Shown one piece after another: positions 10,083 to 20,004 of a stretch of 64,000 bases of DNA; position 1 is the first letter of the stretch; each line of letters starts with the position of its first letter. The notes under the pieces were generated by a model that made no database searches, had not been told where the DNA came from, and was given only the letters and a program-made list of their open reading frames with translations. The DNA is taken from assembly GCF_023953935.1 (NCBI RefSeq), contig NZ_JAMLIW010000002.1:1-64000 (forward strand), written 5' to 3'. Both the position numbers and the translations under genes were made by a program. The stretch is from Thermomonas sp. (GTDB taxonomy: Bacteria; Pseudomonadota; Gammaproteobacteria; Xanthomonadales; Xanthomonadaceae).

Positions 10083-10715
10083 TCAGTCAACCGGCCGGCC
10101 GGCGGCCTGGGCCGTGGCATCCAGCACGTCCTGCAACTGCATCGCCTCGTGCTCCATGTCCACGATGTAGCTGGCGATGCGGCCGCGGAAATAGCGGTGG
10201 AACGCCAGCGCCGGGATCGCCACGATCATCCCGGTGGCGGTGCAGACCAGGGCCTTGCCGATACCACCGGCCAGCAGGGTGGCATCACCGATGCCGTGAT
10301 CGAGGATTCCGAGGAACAGCTGGATCATGCCGACCACGGTCCCGAACAGGCCCAGCAGCGGCCCGGCTGCGGCGATCGTGCCCAATGAATTGAGGAAGCG
10401 CTCCATCCGGTGAACGAGGTGGCGACCCACGTCCTCGACCCGCTCGCGGATGATTTCGCGACTGCGTTGGCGCACGTCGAGTTCGGCCGCCAGCAGCGCA
10501 CCCAACGGTGAGGTGGCGCGCAGCGAATCGATGTGCGTCGGGTCGAGCGCATGCCCGCGCGCCACCCAATCGCGCACCTCGGCACCCAAACCGGGGGGCA
10601 GGATGCGTTCCCGGCGCAGGCTCCAGAACCGCTCCACCACGATTGCAAATGCCGCCACGGTCAGCAGCAGCAGCGGGATCATCGGCCAGCCTCCAGCCTT
10701 GATCAATTCCAGCAC
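10083..10715 (-). CDS. exbB: MotA/TolQ/ExbB proton channel family protein
   Basis: A 210-residue inner-membrane protein with three helices: one at the N-terminus (about 11-28) and two in the second half, where the family block LGTIAAAGPLLGLFGTVVGM lies, followed by ATGMIVAIPALAF. This is the pentameric stator partner of the ExbD-like protein encoded next. It begins with a GTG. The short intergenic distance to comEC (27 bases) suggests that the operon continues from comEC. Confidence 0.93.
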   Translation of the reverse strand: MLELIKAGGWPMIPLLLLTVAAFAIVVERFWSLRRERILPPGLGAEVRDWVARGHALDPTHIDSLRATSPLGALLAAELDVRQRSREIIRERVEDVGRHLVHRMERFLNSLGTIAAAGPLLGLFGTVVGMIQLFLGILDHGIGDATLLAGGIGKALVCTATGMIVAIPALAFHRYFRGRIASYIVDMEHEAMQLQDVLDATAQAAGRPVD

Positions 10716-10742
10716 GGATCGAACCTTTGGCCCTCATGGCCG

Positions 10743-13175
10743 TCATCGCTCAGGCGCGTAGCATAGCCCAGCCGACTGCCCGCGCCGCCGCACGGCGTCC
10801 CAGGCGCGTTCCCGGAAACTGCGGTATTCACGCACGCGCAGCCCGCCCTGACCCAGCCAGACCCGCAGCGCGCCGGAGCGCGCGGTGTCCAGCACTTCGG
10901 CTCCGGCGCCGCACCAGCGGCGCACGACCGGCGGGCGGGGGTGGCGGAAACGGTTGTCGGCGCCGGACGACACCAGCGCCAGCCGCGCGCCAACGGCGGT
11001 GATGAAGGCCGGGTCCGACGATCCATCGCTGCCGTGGTGCGGGACCAGCACGACGTCGCTGCGCAGCGTGGACGCGCCTTCCCGGACCAGCTTGCGTTCG
11101 GCATAGCCGCCGATATCGCCCGGCAGCAGGACATTGCCGTAGGCGGTTTCGATATGCAGCACGCAGCTGGCTTCGTTGCCGAGATAGGGAAAGCCCTCAC
11201 CCGGATGCAGAATCGTGAATCGGACCCCGTCCCAGGTCCAACTGCGGCCGGCAATGCAGTCCATGCTGCCAGGCGACGGACTTCCGGCCGGGGCCAGCAC
11301 GATCGGCATCGGGAAGACGGCCGCCACCGCAGCGCGGCCACCGGCGTGATCCATGTCGCCGTGGCTGACGATGCCGGCATCCAGGCGTCGCACCCCGAGC
11401 CCATGCAGGGCGGGAACAACGGCGCGCTCGCCCGCATCGTAGCCGTCCGGAACCGCTGGACCCATGTCGAACAACAGCGCATGGCGATGGGTTCGCACCA
11501 GCACCGACAGTCCCTGGCCGACATCCACCGTGGTCAAGTCCAGCTCGCCCGGTCCCGGCAGTTCCTGGGGCGGGTGCAACAGCGGCAGCCACAGCAGCAG
11601 CGCCAGCCAGCGCCCCGGCAGACCGCGCGGAAGCAGCAGCCAGAACGCCGACAGCAGCGCCAGCGGCAGCGCATACCAGCGCGACTCCGGCAGCCACAGC
11701 AGCGCCAGCGGACTGTCCGCGATCCACGCCAATGCCGGCCAGAGCAGATCGAAGCACCAGGCCGACGCCTGCCAGAGCCAGCCGCCCCAGCCGGCGTGGA
11801 GAGCCTCGGCCAGCACGCCCAGCAGGCTCAGCGGCACCACGACCAGGCTCCACCACGGCACCGCCACCAGATTGGCCAGCGGCCCGGCGGTCGAAGCCTG
11901 CCCGAACAGGACCACGCCCAGCGGCAACAGCCCGAGGCTGGCCACCGCTTGTGCCGCCACCAGGCCGCGCAGCCGCCCGCGCAGGCCGGCCGCATCGCCT
12001 TCCGGCAGGCACCACAGCAGCCAGGCCACGCCAGCAAAGCTCAGCCAGAAGCCGGCGCCCAGCAGCGCCAGCGGATCCAGCAGCAACAGGACAATGCAGC
12101 CCAGGGCCAGCACATCGGCAAGACGCTGGCGACGCCGCAACCAGCGCGTGGCCACCAGGGCCGCGATCATCACCGCAGTGCGCAGGGTCGGCACCGCCAT
12201 CCCGGTCAGCACGGCATAGCCGAATGCCCCGCAGATCGCCCCGCCACCGGCGGCAAACTGGCGCGGCAGCCCGTGGCACAGGGACGGGAACAGCCACCAC
12301 AGCCCGGCCACGAGCAGCGCACAGACACCGGCCACCAGTCCGACGTGGAAGCCGGAAATGGCGATCAGGTGGGTCAGGCCCGCCGCCCGCAGGCGCGCCC
12401 AATCGGTCTGATCGAGAAAGCGGGTATCGCCCAGCGCCAGCGCACGCACGTAGCGCGCGGAATCGCTGGACACCGCCCTGCCGATGTGCGCGCTCATGTC
12501 CTCGCGCCAGGCGTCGATTCCCACCGGGCCGGCCCGCCTGTGCGCACGCAACGGCTTGACCACATGGCCAGTGGCGGCAATGCGCGCCGCGAGTGCGTAG
12601 CGTTCGGCATCGCTGCCGCCGGGGTTGCGCAATCCGCGCGGCGCACGCAACCGCACCGGCAGTTCCCAGCGGCTGCCCGCCCGCAGCGCCGCGCGCGGCT
12701 GCGGATCGTCGTCGTACCAGCTCAAACGCAGCGTCTTGCCGCGCAGCGCCTCCGGCTGACGGACGTCGGCATCGACCACGAACTCGAACCGGGTGCGCCT
12801 GGGCTCGCTCACTGGCAGATCCCGGATCTGGCCGCTGAGGGTGAGCGGTTTGCCTTGCAGGGAGTTCGGCAACTGCGCCGCCAACACCGCCGTGGCCTGC
12901 AAACCAGCAAAGGCCACGCCCAGCAAAAACACGCCCAGTGGCCGCAGCGCCGTCCAGCGCCAGACGCAGGCTGCGCCTGGAACCAGCAGCACCAGCAGCA
13001 GCCAGTGCGGCGGAAACACCGGCAACAACAGGCAACACCCCGCGCCTGCCAGCAGGGCGACGGCACAGTGTGGCCCGAACAACGGCCAGGTGTAGGCACC
13101 AGCTTCGCCCGCGGCGGTCGCTCCGCTCGCGAGGAATCCGGATGCAAAGCTCCAGCGCTGAGCGACGATGGCCAT
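10743..13175 (-). CDS. comEC: DNA internalization competence protein ComEC/Rec2
   Basis: Inner-membrane channel for uptake of single-stranded DNA during natural transformation. With the ATG at 13175 (AGGA eight bases upstream) the product is 810 residues. Domains in order: N-terminal helices and an OB-like DUF4131 region, the polytopic Competence domain (HLIAISGFHVGLVAG marks its start), and a C-terminal metallo-beta-lactamase domain with the metal motif SHGDMDHAGG. The presence of an intact comEC implies the cell may be competent; DNA uptake is also a route by which cassettes such as those at 42-46 kb can arrive. The frame extends 18 codons further to 13229, less likely. Confidence 0.94.
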   Translation of the reverse strand: MAIVAQRWSFASGFLASGATAAGEAGAYTWPLFGPHCAVALLAGAGCCLLLPVFPPHWLLLVLLVPGAACVWRWTALRPLGVFLLGVAFAGLQATAVLAAQLPNSLQGKPLTLSGQIRDLPVSEPRRTRFEFVVDADVRQPEALRGKTLRLSWYDDDPQPRAALRAGSRWELPVRLRAPRGLRNPGGSDAERYALAARIAATGHVVKPLRAHRRAGPVGIDAWREDMSAHIGRAVSSDSARYVRALALGDTRFLDQTDWARLRAAGLTHLIAISGFHVGLVAGVCALLVAGLWWLFPSLCHGLPRQFAAGGGAICGAFGYAVLTGMAVPTLRTAVMIAALVATRWLRRRQRLADVLALGCIVLLLLDPLALLGAGFWLSFAGVAWLLWCLPEGDAAGLRGRLRGLVAAQAVASLGLLPLGVVLFGQASTAGPLANLVAVPWWSLVVVPLSLLGVLAEALHAGWGGWLWQASAWCFDLLWPALAWIADSPLALLWLPESRWYALPLALLSAFWLLLPRGLPGRWLALLLWLPLLHPPQELPGPGELDLTTVDVGQGLSVLVRTHRHALLFDMGPAVPDGYDAGERAVVPALHGLGVRRLDAGIVSHGDMDHAGGRAAVAAVFPMPIVLAPAGSPSPGSMDCIAGRSWTWDGVRFTILHPGEGFPYLGNEASCVLHIETAYGNVLLPGDIGGYAERKLVREGASTLRSDVVLVPHHGSDGSSDPAFITAVGARLALVSSGADNRFRHPRPPVVRRWCGAGAEVLDTARSGALRVWLGQGGLRVREYRSFRERAWDAVRRRGQSAGLCYAPER

Positions 13176-13328
13176 GGGGGAATCCTGCCAACCGCCGCCG
13201 TCGGGCACGATCAGCGCAGTCCCTGTCACAGCCTCAGGATTTTCCGAAATCGGGCTGCCGCCTCCGCCGGGGTGACGGAAATCGAGGAAGCTGACCGGAG
13301 ACGCGGGGAGAATGCACTCCCGGGAAGG

Positions 13329-14084
13329 TCAGACCTCGGCCGTTGCCAGCGGGTGCAGCCGACCTTCGCGCAGTTCCAGCACGCGATCCAGACGGCGGGC
13401 GAGGCGGCGATCGTGGGTCACCACCACGAGACTGGTGGCATGGGCCCGGTTGAGTTCAAGCATCATTTCGAACACGGCCGCTGCCGTTTTGTCATCGAGG
13501 TTGCCGGTCGGCTCGTCGCCGAGCACGCAGGCCGGATTGTTGGCCAAGGCGCGCGCCACCGCGGCACGCTGGCGCTCGCCACCGGAAAGCTCGCCAGGCT
13601 TGTGCAGCAGCCGCTGGCCGAGGCCAACCGATTCCAGCAACCCCTGCGCCCGCTGGCGCGCGGCGGCGGTGGCGCGGCCGGCCAGCAGCACCGGCATCAT
13701 CACGTTTTCCAGCGCGGTGAACTCCGGCAGCAGATGGTGGAATTGGTAAATGAAACCGAGCGCGCTGTTGCGCAGCCGCCCGCGGGCGGCATCGGACAAC
13801 GCGCTCATTTTCTGGCCCGCGACATAGACCTCACCTGCGCTCGGAACATCCAATCCGCCCAACAGGTGCAGCAGGGTGCTCTTGCCGGCACCCGAGGCGC
13901 CGACGATGGCCACGGTCTCCCCGCGCGCAACGCTGAAGTCCAGGCCGTCGAAAACCGGCGTGCGCAGCGCACCCTCGGAATATGTCTTGCCCAGCCCATC
14001 GGCACGGATCACGGCACCCGCAGCGTCCAGAGCACGCTTTTTCGAATCACCAATCACGAATCCCGAATCCCCGACCTCACTCAT
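13329..14084 (-). CDS. lolD: Lipoprotein-releasing system ATP-binding protein
   Basis: ATPase of the LolCDE complex, which extracts outer-membrane lipoproteins from the inner membrane and passes them to LolA. The 251-residue product has Walker [10 protein letters not shown], the LolD-type [15 protein letters not shown] segment, signature LSGGERQR and Walker [14 protein letters not shown]. The start at 14084 overlaps the end of lolC. The first 20 residues or so (around GFVIGDSKK) are encoded by a copy of the dispersed heptad repeat, so this N-terminal extension is repeat-derived; the conserved domain begins near residue 27. Confidence 0.95.
   Translation of the reverse strand: MSEVGDSGFVIGDSKKRALDAAGAVIRADGLGKTYSEGALRTPVFDGLDFSVARGETVAIVGASGAGKSTLLHLLGGLDVPSAGEVYVAGQKMSALSDAARGRLRNSALGFIYQFHHLLPEFTALENVMMPVLLAGRATAAARQRAQGLLESVGLGQRLLHKPGELSGGERQRAAVARALANNPACVLGDEPTGNLDDKTAAAVFEMMLELNRAHATSLVVVTHDRRLARRLDRVLELREGRLHPLATAEV
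14044..14071. repeat. Heptad repeat block inside the lolD 5' end
   Basis: Four consecutive 7-base units (GAATCAC, CAATCAC, GAATCCC, GAATCCC on the plus strand) belonging to the same family as the blocks at 17665-17818 and 55904-56030. Here the block lies within coding sequence and is translated in lolD. Confidence 0.8.
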
Positions 14085-15321
14085 AGCGCAGCGCCTCCGC
14101 CGGCGCCGTGCGCGCCGCGCGCCAGGCCGGGTACAGGGTGGCGAGAAAGGCCATGCCGAGCGCGACGCAGGCAATCGTCACCACGTCGGACGCCTGCAAA
14201 TCGGTCGGCAGCCCGGTGATGTAGTACACGTCCTCGGGCAGCAGCTTGACGTGCAGCAGCAGCTCGATGCCGTGCAGGATGGCATCCAGGTTCAGGGTCA
14301 GCAGGATGCCGCCGACCACGCCGCTGACGGTGCCGATCAGGCCGATCAGGCTGCCTTGCACCATGAACACCTGCATCACCTTGCCCGGCGTCAGGCCCAG
14401 CGTGCGCAGGATGGCGATGTCGGCCTGCTTGTCGGTCACCAGCATCACCTGCGAGGACACCAGGTTGAACGCGCCCATCGCCACCAGCAGCGACAGCAGG
14501 ATCGCCATCACCGTCTTCTCCATCTTCAGCGCGCGGAACAGGTTGGCGTTGTCCTGGGTCCAGTCACTGACCCGGTACGGTCCTTTCAGCGCCAGCGCCA
14601 GATCGCGCGCCACGTCAAAGGCGAGGTCCATGTCGTGCATCCTCAGCCGCACGCCGGTGACGCCCTGCCCCATCCGCAACACCCGCTGCAAATCCTCCAG
14701 GTTGACCACGGCCAGGCCTTTGTCGAATTCGTTGTAGCCGGCCTCGAAGATGCCGCTGACCCGGAACCGCTTCATGGTCTGTACGCCGCCCACCGGAGTG
14801 CTGCGGAACTCGGCCAGGGTGACGATGACGTCATCGCCCACCCGCACGCCCAGCCACAGCGCCAGTTCCCGCCCGAGCACGATGTTGAAGCTGCCGGGGG
14901 TCAGTTCGGACAGCTTGCCCTGGACCATCTTGTCGGCAAGGACCGAGACCTTGGCCTCTTCGGCCGGCAGCACCCCGCGCACCATCGCCGGCTGATTGTT
15001 GGCGCCGGAAATCAGCGCCTCCTTTTCGATGTAGGGCGCGGCGCCGGCCACCCGCGCATCCTTGAGCGCTACCTGCACGGCATGCCGCCAGTCCTGCAGC
15101 GGTTCGCCATAACCGCTGACCGTGGCATGCGCCGCCATGCCGAGCATGCGGTCGCGGATTTCCTTCTGGAAGCCGCTCATCACCGCCAACGTGGTGATCA
15201 GCGCGGTCACGCCCAGCGCGATGCCGAGGATCGACGCCAGCGAGATGAAGGAGATGAAGCCGTTGCGACGTTTGGCGCGCAGGTAGCGCAGGCCGATGGC
15301 GACGGGGAGGGGTTTGTACAT
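14077..15321 (-). CDS. lolC: Lipoprotein-releasing ABC transporter permease (LolC/LolE family)
   Basis: Membrane subunit of the Lol exporter. The 414 residues show one N-terminal helix with the family motif [18 protein letters not shown], a large periplasmic domain (about 50-260) and three C-terminal helices followed by [18 protein letters not shown], typical of FtsX-like permeases. Start is the ATG at 15321. Only one permease gene is present, so either it acts as a homodimer (LolF type) or a lolE lies elsewhere. It overlaps lolD by eight bases. Confidence 0.93.
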   Translation of the reverse strand: MYKPLPVAIGLRYLRAKRRNGFISFISLASILGIALGVTALITTLAVMSGFQKEIRDRMLGMAAHATVSGYGEPLQDWRHAVQVALKDARVAGAAPYIEKEALISGANNQPAMVRGVLPAEEAKVSVLADKMVQGKLSELTPGSFNIVLGRELALWLGVRVGDDVIVTLAEFRSTPVGGVQTMKRFRVSGIFEAGYNEFDKGLAVVNLEDLQRVLRMGQGVTGVRLRMHDMDLAFDVARDLALALKGPYRVSDWTQDNANLFRALKMEKTVMAILLSLLVAMGAFNLVSSQVMLVTDKQADIAILRTLGLTPGKVMQVFMVQGSLIGLIGTVSGVVGGILLTLNLDAILHGIELLLHVKLLPEDVYYITGLPTDLQASDVVTIACVALGMAFLATLYPAWRAARTAPAEALRYE

Positions 15322-15343
15322 CGGTTGCCCTTGCTGTGACCGC

Positions 15344-15766
15344 TTATCCTGCCACCGATGGCTTGCCGGATGCAGCCTCGTACCGGCGTACGGCCAGCCG
15401 CAGTTCACGTCGGGCCGCGGCGTCGAGGACATCCGGCCAGAACACGAGGCGCTGTCTGGGCCCACCCGCCGGTGAGCCCCAATCCAGGAAGGCCAGCGGA
15501 CCGCGCCAGCGCAGGCGAAGTTCGTCCATCGGCGCTCCCTCGCAGCTGGCGGCGCGCTCCGGACCGGAAATGACCAGATGCCGTGCCGGGACGCGCAGGC
15601 TGATGCGCGCGCTGCGTGCTCCCAACACGCCGGCCAGCAGCGCCAGCGGCCATGCCAGCGCCGCCGGCAATTCGCTGGCCAGCACCGACAGCGGCGCCAG
15701 CAGCGCCAACACCCACAGCAGCCGCGCACAGACGCGCGAAGGCCGCCAGAGAAAACTGCCATTCAC
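15344..15766 (-). CDS. YgfX-like membrane protein
   Basis: A 140-residue protein with two adjacent membrane helices (near residues 12-50) and a basic soluble tail ending LVFWPDVLDAAARRELRLAVRRYEA, the pattern of YgfX/CptA. It lies 10 bases after sdhE, the same order as E. coli ygfY-ygfX. In E. coli the pair was reported both as SDH flavinylation factor plus partner and as a toxin-antitoxin pair affecting cytoskeleton proteins; the second interpretation is disputed. I chose the GTG at 15766 because a longer frame (to 15835) would overlap sdhE by 59 bases. The identity rests on context plus weak sequence likeness. Confidence 0.7.
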   Translation of the reverse strand: MNGSFLWRPSRVCARLLWVLALLAPLSVLASELPAALAWPLALLAGVLGARSARISLRVPARHLVISGPERAASCEGAPMDELRLRWRGPLAFLDWGSPAGGPRQRLVFWPDVLDAAARRELRLAVRRYEAASGKPSVAG

Positions 15767-15776
15767 CGGAGCCTGC

Positions 15777-16034
15777 TCAGGCGCGGACGGGAAGATTGCG
15801 GATTTCGTCGACGAGGGCGGCAAACTCTGGGTCATCGGGGCGGTCCAATCCGGAAAGCCAGCGCCAGAGTCTGTCGTCTTCGCAGTCCAGAAGCCGCAGG
15901 AAAACCGCCCGTTGCGGCATCGGACTTTGCCGCCACCGGCGCTCCAGCCAGCGCGCCAGCAGCACGTCCAGCTCCAGCATGCCGCGCCGACAGCGCCAGC
16001 GGAGCTTGTTCAGTTCGATCCGTTCTTCGTTCAC
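15777..16034 (-). CDS. sdhE: Succinate dehydrogenase flavinylation factor SdhE
   Basis: An 85-residue helical protein that helps attach FAD covalently to SdhA. The diagnostic RGM-x-E motif is at R17, G18, M19, E21. Length and the conserved tail FAALVDEIRN match the family (YgfY/Sdh5/SDHAF2). It is in the same direction as the sdh genes but separated from sdhB by a DUF411 gene, and it is directly followed by the ygfX-like gene. A second assembly factor gene lies at the other end of the operon, at 20444. Confidence 0.93.
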   Translation of the reverse strand: MNEERIELNKLRWRCRRGMLELDVLLARWLERRWRQSPMPQRAVFLRLLDCEDDRLWRWLSGLDRPDDPEFAALVDEIRNLPVRA

Positions 16035-16197
16035 GCAACCGGCACCGTGGCCGCGCGGCGCGGGCCTTCCTTCGCACGCTCATCAAAGCCAAGCATCGGC
16101 ACGCGGCGGGCCGTTGGGCGAGCCGTTGGCCGCGCCATCGCCGCCTCATCGCGGGGCTGCTTCAGCGCGCCGACACGGCAAGTGACGGCTGCCGCAT

Positions 16198-16830
16198 TCA
16201 CTGCGCGCCCGGTCCATGGTGGGCAAACGTCGTCACGCTGCCATCGCGGGCGATCAGCTCGACGGCATAGGCTTGCACGCGCCCATCGGGAAGCTCCATG
16301 CCCGGCGAGCCGGCGGGCATCCCCGGAACCGTCAGCCCGCGCGCGTCGGGCTTTTCAGCCAGCAGGCGCAGGATGTCTTCGGCCGGCACGTGGCCCTCGA
16401 TGACATAGCCCCCCACCTCGGCCGTATGGCATGAGCCTTTTCCATACGGGACGCCCAGGCGTTCCTTGATCGGATTCATGTCCGATTCGTTGCGCACGTC
16501 CACCGTGAATCCCGCGGCGCGCACGTGCTCGATCCACTTTTCGCAGCAGCCGCAATTGGGGTCCTTGTGGACGATCATCCGCGGCCGCGTGACAGCCGTT
16601 GCCGTTGCCGTTGCCGTTGCCGGCGCAGTTGCCGATACCGTTGCCGCCGGCGGAGATGCCATTGCGGCAATGGGTGCATCGGCCGCCGGCGCGCGCGTGC
16701 AACCCGCAAACACCAGCACGGCAAGCAGTGGCAGGAGCCCGGCGCCAAGCCGCAAACAGCCATGGGTGGCGGTGAAACCGGTCGTGGCACGACCGCCATG
16801 GACAAGCGCACCCGCATTCGATGTAGGCAA
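16198..16830 (-). CDS. DUF411 metal-binding lipoprotein
   Basis: A DUF411 protein of about 210 residues. It has a hydrophobic N-terminal segment ending in a lipobox-like VFAGC, then an Ala/Thr-rich linker encoded by four exact GTTGCC hexamers (16598-16621), then the DUF411 domain with HKDPNCGCCEKW and GSCHTAEVGGYVIEGHVPA. The Cys and His residues suit metal (copper) binding, and the family often sits in copper-resistance loci; that function is inferred. The start is uncertain: a TTG at 16830 preceded by GAGGG gives a suitable signal sequence, and another TTG lies at 16755. It interrupts the usual sdhB-sdhE adjacency. Confidence 0.8.
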   Translation of the reverse strand: MPTSNAGALVHGGRATTGFTATHGCLRLGAGLLPLLAVLVFAGCTRAPAADAPIAAMASPPAATVSATAPATATATATAVTRPRMIVHKDPNCGCCEKWIEHVRAAGFTVDVRNESDMNPIKERLGVPYGKGSCHTAEVGGYVIEGHVPAEDILRLLAEKPDARGLTVPGMPAGSPGMELPDGRVQAYAVELIARDGSVTTFAHHGPGAQ

Positions 16831-16868
16831 GATGAAACCCTCAAACCTGATGAAGAGCCGACTGCCGA

Positions 16869-17651
16869 CTACATCTTGCGCGCCAGCATCAGCTTCTTGA
16901 TTTCCGCAATGGCCTTGGCCGGGTTCAGGCCTTTCGGGCAGGTGCGGGTGCAGTTCATGATGGTGTGGCAGCGGTACAGCTTGAACGGATCTTCCAATTC
17001 GTCCAGACGGGTACCGGTGTCCTCGTCGCGACTGTCGATGATCCAGCGGTAGGCCTGCAGCAGGATCGCCGGGCCGAGGTAGCGGTCGCCGTTCCACCAG
17101 TAGCTCGGGCAGGCGGTGGAGCAGCAGGCGCACAGGATGCACTCGTACAGGCCGTCGAGCTTCTTGCGGTCGTCGGGCGTTTGCAGCCGTTCGCGATCGG
17201 CCGGCGCCGGCGACTGGGTGCGGATCCACGGCCGGATGCTGGCGTACTGGGCGTAGAAATGGGTCATATCGGGCACCAGGTCCTTGACCACCGGCATGTG
17301 CGGCAGCGGGTGGACCTTGACGTCACCCTTGTCGATCTTGTCGACCGCGCAAATGCAGGCAAGCGTATTGGTGCCATCGATGTTCATCGCGCACGACCCG
17401 CAGACCGCCTCGCGGCAGGAACGGCGGAAGGTCAAGGTCGGGTCGATCTCGTTCTTGATCTTGATCAGCGCGTCCAGCACCATCGGCCCGCAGGCGGCCA
17501 TGTCCACCTCGTAGGTGTCCATCCGCGGGTTCTGGTCATCATCCGGTGACCAGCGATAGATGTGGAACAGGCGCGGCTTCTTTGCATTGGGCGTGGGCCA
17601 GTGCTTGCCCTTCTGGATCTTCGAGTTTTTCGGAAGCGTGAATTCGCCCAT
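16869..17651 (-). CDS. sdhB: Succinate dehydrogenase iron-sulfur subunit
   Basis: Electron-transfer subunit of complex II. The 260-residue product carries the 2Fe-2S ligands C79, C84, C87, C99, the 4Fe-4S set beginning CILCACC at C171, C174, C177, and further cysteines C181, C228, C234, C238 for the 4Fe-4S/3Fe-4S pair. Length is normal. It is separated from sdhA by 163 bases made mostly of heptad repeats, unusual inside an operon, and could affect relative expression of the two subunits. Confidence 0.98.
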   Translation of the reverse strand: MGEFTLPKNSKIQKGKHWPTPNAKKPRLFHIYRWSPDDDQNPRMDTYEVDMAACGPMVLDALIKIKNEIDPTLTFRRSCREAVCGSCAMNIDGTNTLACICAVDKIDKGDVKVHPLPHMPVVKDLVPDMTHFYAQYASIRPWIRTQSPAPADRERLQTPDDRKKLDGLYECILCACCSTACPSYWWNGDRYLGPAILLQAYRWIIDSRDEDTGTRLDELEDPFKLYRCHTIMNCTRTCPKGLNPAKAIAEIKKLMLARKM

Positions 17652-17664
17652 TGGTTTTACTCGT

Positions 17665-17818
17665 GATTCGTGATTCGTGATTCGTGATTCGTGATTCGTG
17701 ATTCGTGATTCGTGATTCGTGATTCGTGATTCGTGATTCGAGGTTCGTGGTTCGTGGCGAGAGATGAGTCAACAAGCTTTTGCGAATCACCAATCACCAA
17801 TCACCAATCCCCAATCAA
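17665..17818. repeat. GATTCGT heptad array with inverted partner between sdhA and sdhB
   Basis: Ten perfect GATTCGT units and a partial eleventh occupy 17665-17740. The opposite arm at 17784-17818 has five units of the reverse-complement type (GAATCAC, CAATCAC, CAATCAC, CAATCCC, CAATCAA). The two arms could fold into a long imperfect hairpin in the sdhA-sdhB transcript. The last unit supplies the sdhA stop codon. No spacers are present, so this is not a CRISPR array. Confidence 0.95.
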
Positions 17819-19602
17819 TACACCCGTTTCGCCGGCGGCACCGATTTGACGTCGTCGGTCAAGGTCTGGGTGTGGACGGGGCGGTAGTCGAAGGCCACCT
17901 TGCCGTCGCCATCGATCGTTGCCAGCGTGTGCTTCATCCAGTGCTCGTCCTCGCGGTCGGGGAAGTCCTCGCGCGCATGCGCGCCGCGGCTCTCGGGGCG
18001 CTGCTCCGCCGAGTGCATGGTGACGACGGCCTGTTCCAGCAGGTTGGCCAGCTCCAGGGTTTCGATCAGATCCGAATTCCAGATCATCGAGCGGTCGGTG
18101 ACGCGCACCTGCTCGAACGACTTGTACACGACATCGATTTTTTCGCAGCCTTCCTTGAGCGATGCGGCGGTGCGGAACACCGCCGCGTCCGCTTGCATGG
18201 TGCGCTGCATGTTCAGGCGGATCTGCGCCGTGGACAACTCGCCGTTGGCGTGGCGGATCCGGTCGAAGCGGTCCAGGGCCTTGTCGAGGATATCGCCCGG
18301 CAGGTCCTTGTGCGGCGCGTTCGGCTTGTGGGTTTCGGCGCAACGCTCGGCAACCGCACGGCCGAACACCACCAGGTCGAGCAGCGAGTTGGAGCCGAGG
18401 CGATTGCCACCGTGCACCGAGACGCAGGCGGCCTCGCCGATGCTGTACAGCCCGCGCACGTGGACGTCATTGTCGTCGCCCACTTTCTGCATCACCTCGC
18501 CGTGGTAATTGGTCGGGATGCCGCCCATGCAATAGTGCACGGTCGGCAGCACCGGGATGGGTTCCCTGGTGACATCCACGCCGGCGAAAATGCGCGCGGA
18601 TTCGGCGATGCCGGGCAGGCGTTCGTGGATGACCTCGGGACCGAGCTGCATCAGGTTGAGGAAGGCGTGGTCCTTGTGCTCGCCGACGCCGCGGCCTTCG
18701 CGGATTTCGATCGTGATCGCGCGGCTGACCACGTCGCGCGAGGCCAGATCCTTGGCGCTGGGCGCGTAGCGCTCCATGAAACGCTCGCCGGCGGAATTGG
18801 TGAGGTAGCCACCCTCGCCGCGCACGCCCTCGGTGATCAGGCAGCCGGCGCCGTAGATGCCGGTGGGATGGAACTGCACGAATTCCATGTCCTGCAGCGC
18901 CAGCCCGGCGCGCAGCGCCATGCCGCCGCCATCGCCGGTGCAGGTATGCGCCGAGGTGCAGCTGAAATAGGCGCGGCCATAGCCGCCGGTGGCCAGCACC
19001 ACGCCGTGGGCGCGGAAGAAGTGCAGCGTGCCTTCGTTCATGTCGAGCGCGAGCACGCCGACGCAGGTACCGTCGGTATCGAAGATCAGGTCGGTGGCGA
19101 AATATTCGACGAACACGGTCGCGCCGTGCGCCAGCGCCTGCTGGTAGAGCGTGTGCAGCATGGCGTGGCCGGTGCGGTCGGCGGCGGCGCAGGTGCGCTG
19201 GGCGGTGCCCTTGCCGTAGTGCGTGGTCATGCCGCCGAACGGGCGCTGGTAGATATGGCCGCTTTCGGTGCGCGAGAACGGCACGCCGTAGTGCTCGAGC
19301 TCGATCACCGCGCGCGGCGCGTTCTTGCACATGTATTCGATCGCGTCCTGGTCGCCCAGCCAGTCGCCGCCCTTGACGGTGTCGTAGAAGTGGAAGCGCC
19401 AGTCGTCCTCGCCCATGTTGCCCAGCGCGGCGGCAATGCCGCCTTGGGCGGCCACGGTGTGGCTGCGGGTCGGAAACACCTTGCTGATGCAGGCGGTTTT
19501 CAGGCCTTTTTCAGCCAGTCCGAAGGTGGCGCGCAGGCCGGAGCCGCCGGCCCCGACCACCAGCATGTCGTACTTGTGTTCCTGGATCTTGTAGGCAGGC
19601 AT
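17815..19602 (-). CDS. sdhA: Succinate dehydrogenase flavoprotein subunit
   Basis: Catalytic subunit of complex II; oxidises succinate to fumarate. The 595-residue product begins, from the ATG at 19602 (GGGAG ten bases upstream), with a Rossmann VVGAGGSG motif (about 15-22); the FAD-linking histidine is H48 in [10 protein letters not shown]. Catalytic-site blocks [15 protein letters not shown] and [15 protein letters not shown] are intact. It starts seven bases after sdhD. Its covalent FAD would be installed by the two small assembly factors encoded in the same cluster. Confidence 0.98.
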   Translation of the reverse strand: MPAYKIQEHKYDMLVVGAGGSGLRATFGLAEKGLKTACISKVFPTRSHTVAAQGGIAAALGNMGEDDWRFHFYDTVKGGDWLGDQDAIEYMCKNAPRAVIELEHYGVPFSRTESGHIYQRPFGGMTTHYGKGTAQRTCAAADRTGHAMLHTLYQQALAHGATVFVEYFATDLIFDTDGTCVGVLALDMNEGTLHFFRAHGVVLATGGYGRAYFSCTSAHTCTGDGGGMALRAGLALQDMEFVQFHPTGIYGAGCLITEGVRGEGGYLTNSAGERFMERYAPSAKDLASRDVVSRAITIEIREGRGVGEHKDHAFLNLMQLGPEVIHERLPGIAESARIFAGVDVTREPIPVLPTVHYCMGGIPTNYHGEVMQKVGDDNDVHVRGLYSIGEAACVSVHGGNRLGSNSLLDLVVFGRAVAERCAETHKPNAPHKDLPGDILDKALDRFDRIRHANGELSTAQIRLNMQRTMQADAAVFRTAASLKEGCEKIDVVYKSFEQVRVTDRSMIWNSDLIETLELANLLEQAVVTMHSAEQRPESRGAHAREDFPDREDEHWMKHTLATIDGDGKVAFDYRPVHTQTLTDDVKSVPPAKRVY

Positions 19603-19608
19603 CGGCAA

Positions 19609-20004
19609 TCAGCTCCCAAGCGCGATGCGCAGCACCGCAAGCACGCTGGCGATTCCGGCCAGCGCGCAGACAAGAATCGTGAGGAGGTGCAGGACCACGC
19701 CATTGATCGGCGTATGCACGTAGTCTTCGATCACCACCTGCAGCCCCAGCTTGGCGTGCCAGAACACCGACACCAGAAACAGGATCAGCACCGTGGCGTT
19801 GAGCGGGTCGGCGACCAGCCCGTGGATGATTTCATAGCTGGCGCTGCGCAGGGTCAGGGCGATGCCCAGCAGCCACAGCGCGCACAGGCCGATCAGGATG
19901 GCCGTCACCCGCTGCCAGATGAAGTGGTGCACGCCGTCCCGGCCGGAGCCCCAGTTGCGGGCGGTTTTCAGCGGCTCGCGCAGGTCGTCGATGCGATTGG
20001 CCAT
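19609..20004 (-). CDS. sdhD: Succinate dehydrogenase membrane anchor subunit
   Basis: A 131-residue membrane anchor with three helices. It carries the family's heme/quinone-site sequence FWHAKLGLQVVIEDYVH, in which the first histidine is the likely heme ligand. The ATG at 20004 overlaps the last base of the sdhC stop (ATGA), indicating tight coupling of the two anchor subunits. Confidence 0.95.
   Translation of the reverse strand: MANRIDDLREPLKTARNWGSGRDGVHHFIWQRVTAILIGLCALWLLGIALTLRSASYEIIHGLVADPLNATVLILFLVSVFWHAKLGLQVVIEDYVHTPINGVVLHLLTILVCALAGIASVLAVLRIALGS

Noticed and set aside
10941..14219. A 1092-codon open frame on the plus strand opposite comEC and lolD
   Set aside because: It is the antisense of two clearly conserved genes; very high GC makes such frames long. 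Composition is Arg/Gln/Ala-rich without domains. The same applies to other long plus-strand frames, for example 3897-5534, 57275-58744 and 61843-63966.
17665..17740. CRISPR-like periodic repeat
   Set aside because: The units are 7 bases with no spacers and there are no cas genes; it is a simple tandem repeat.
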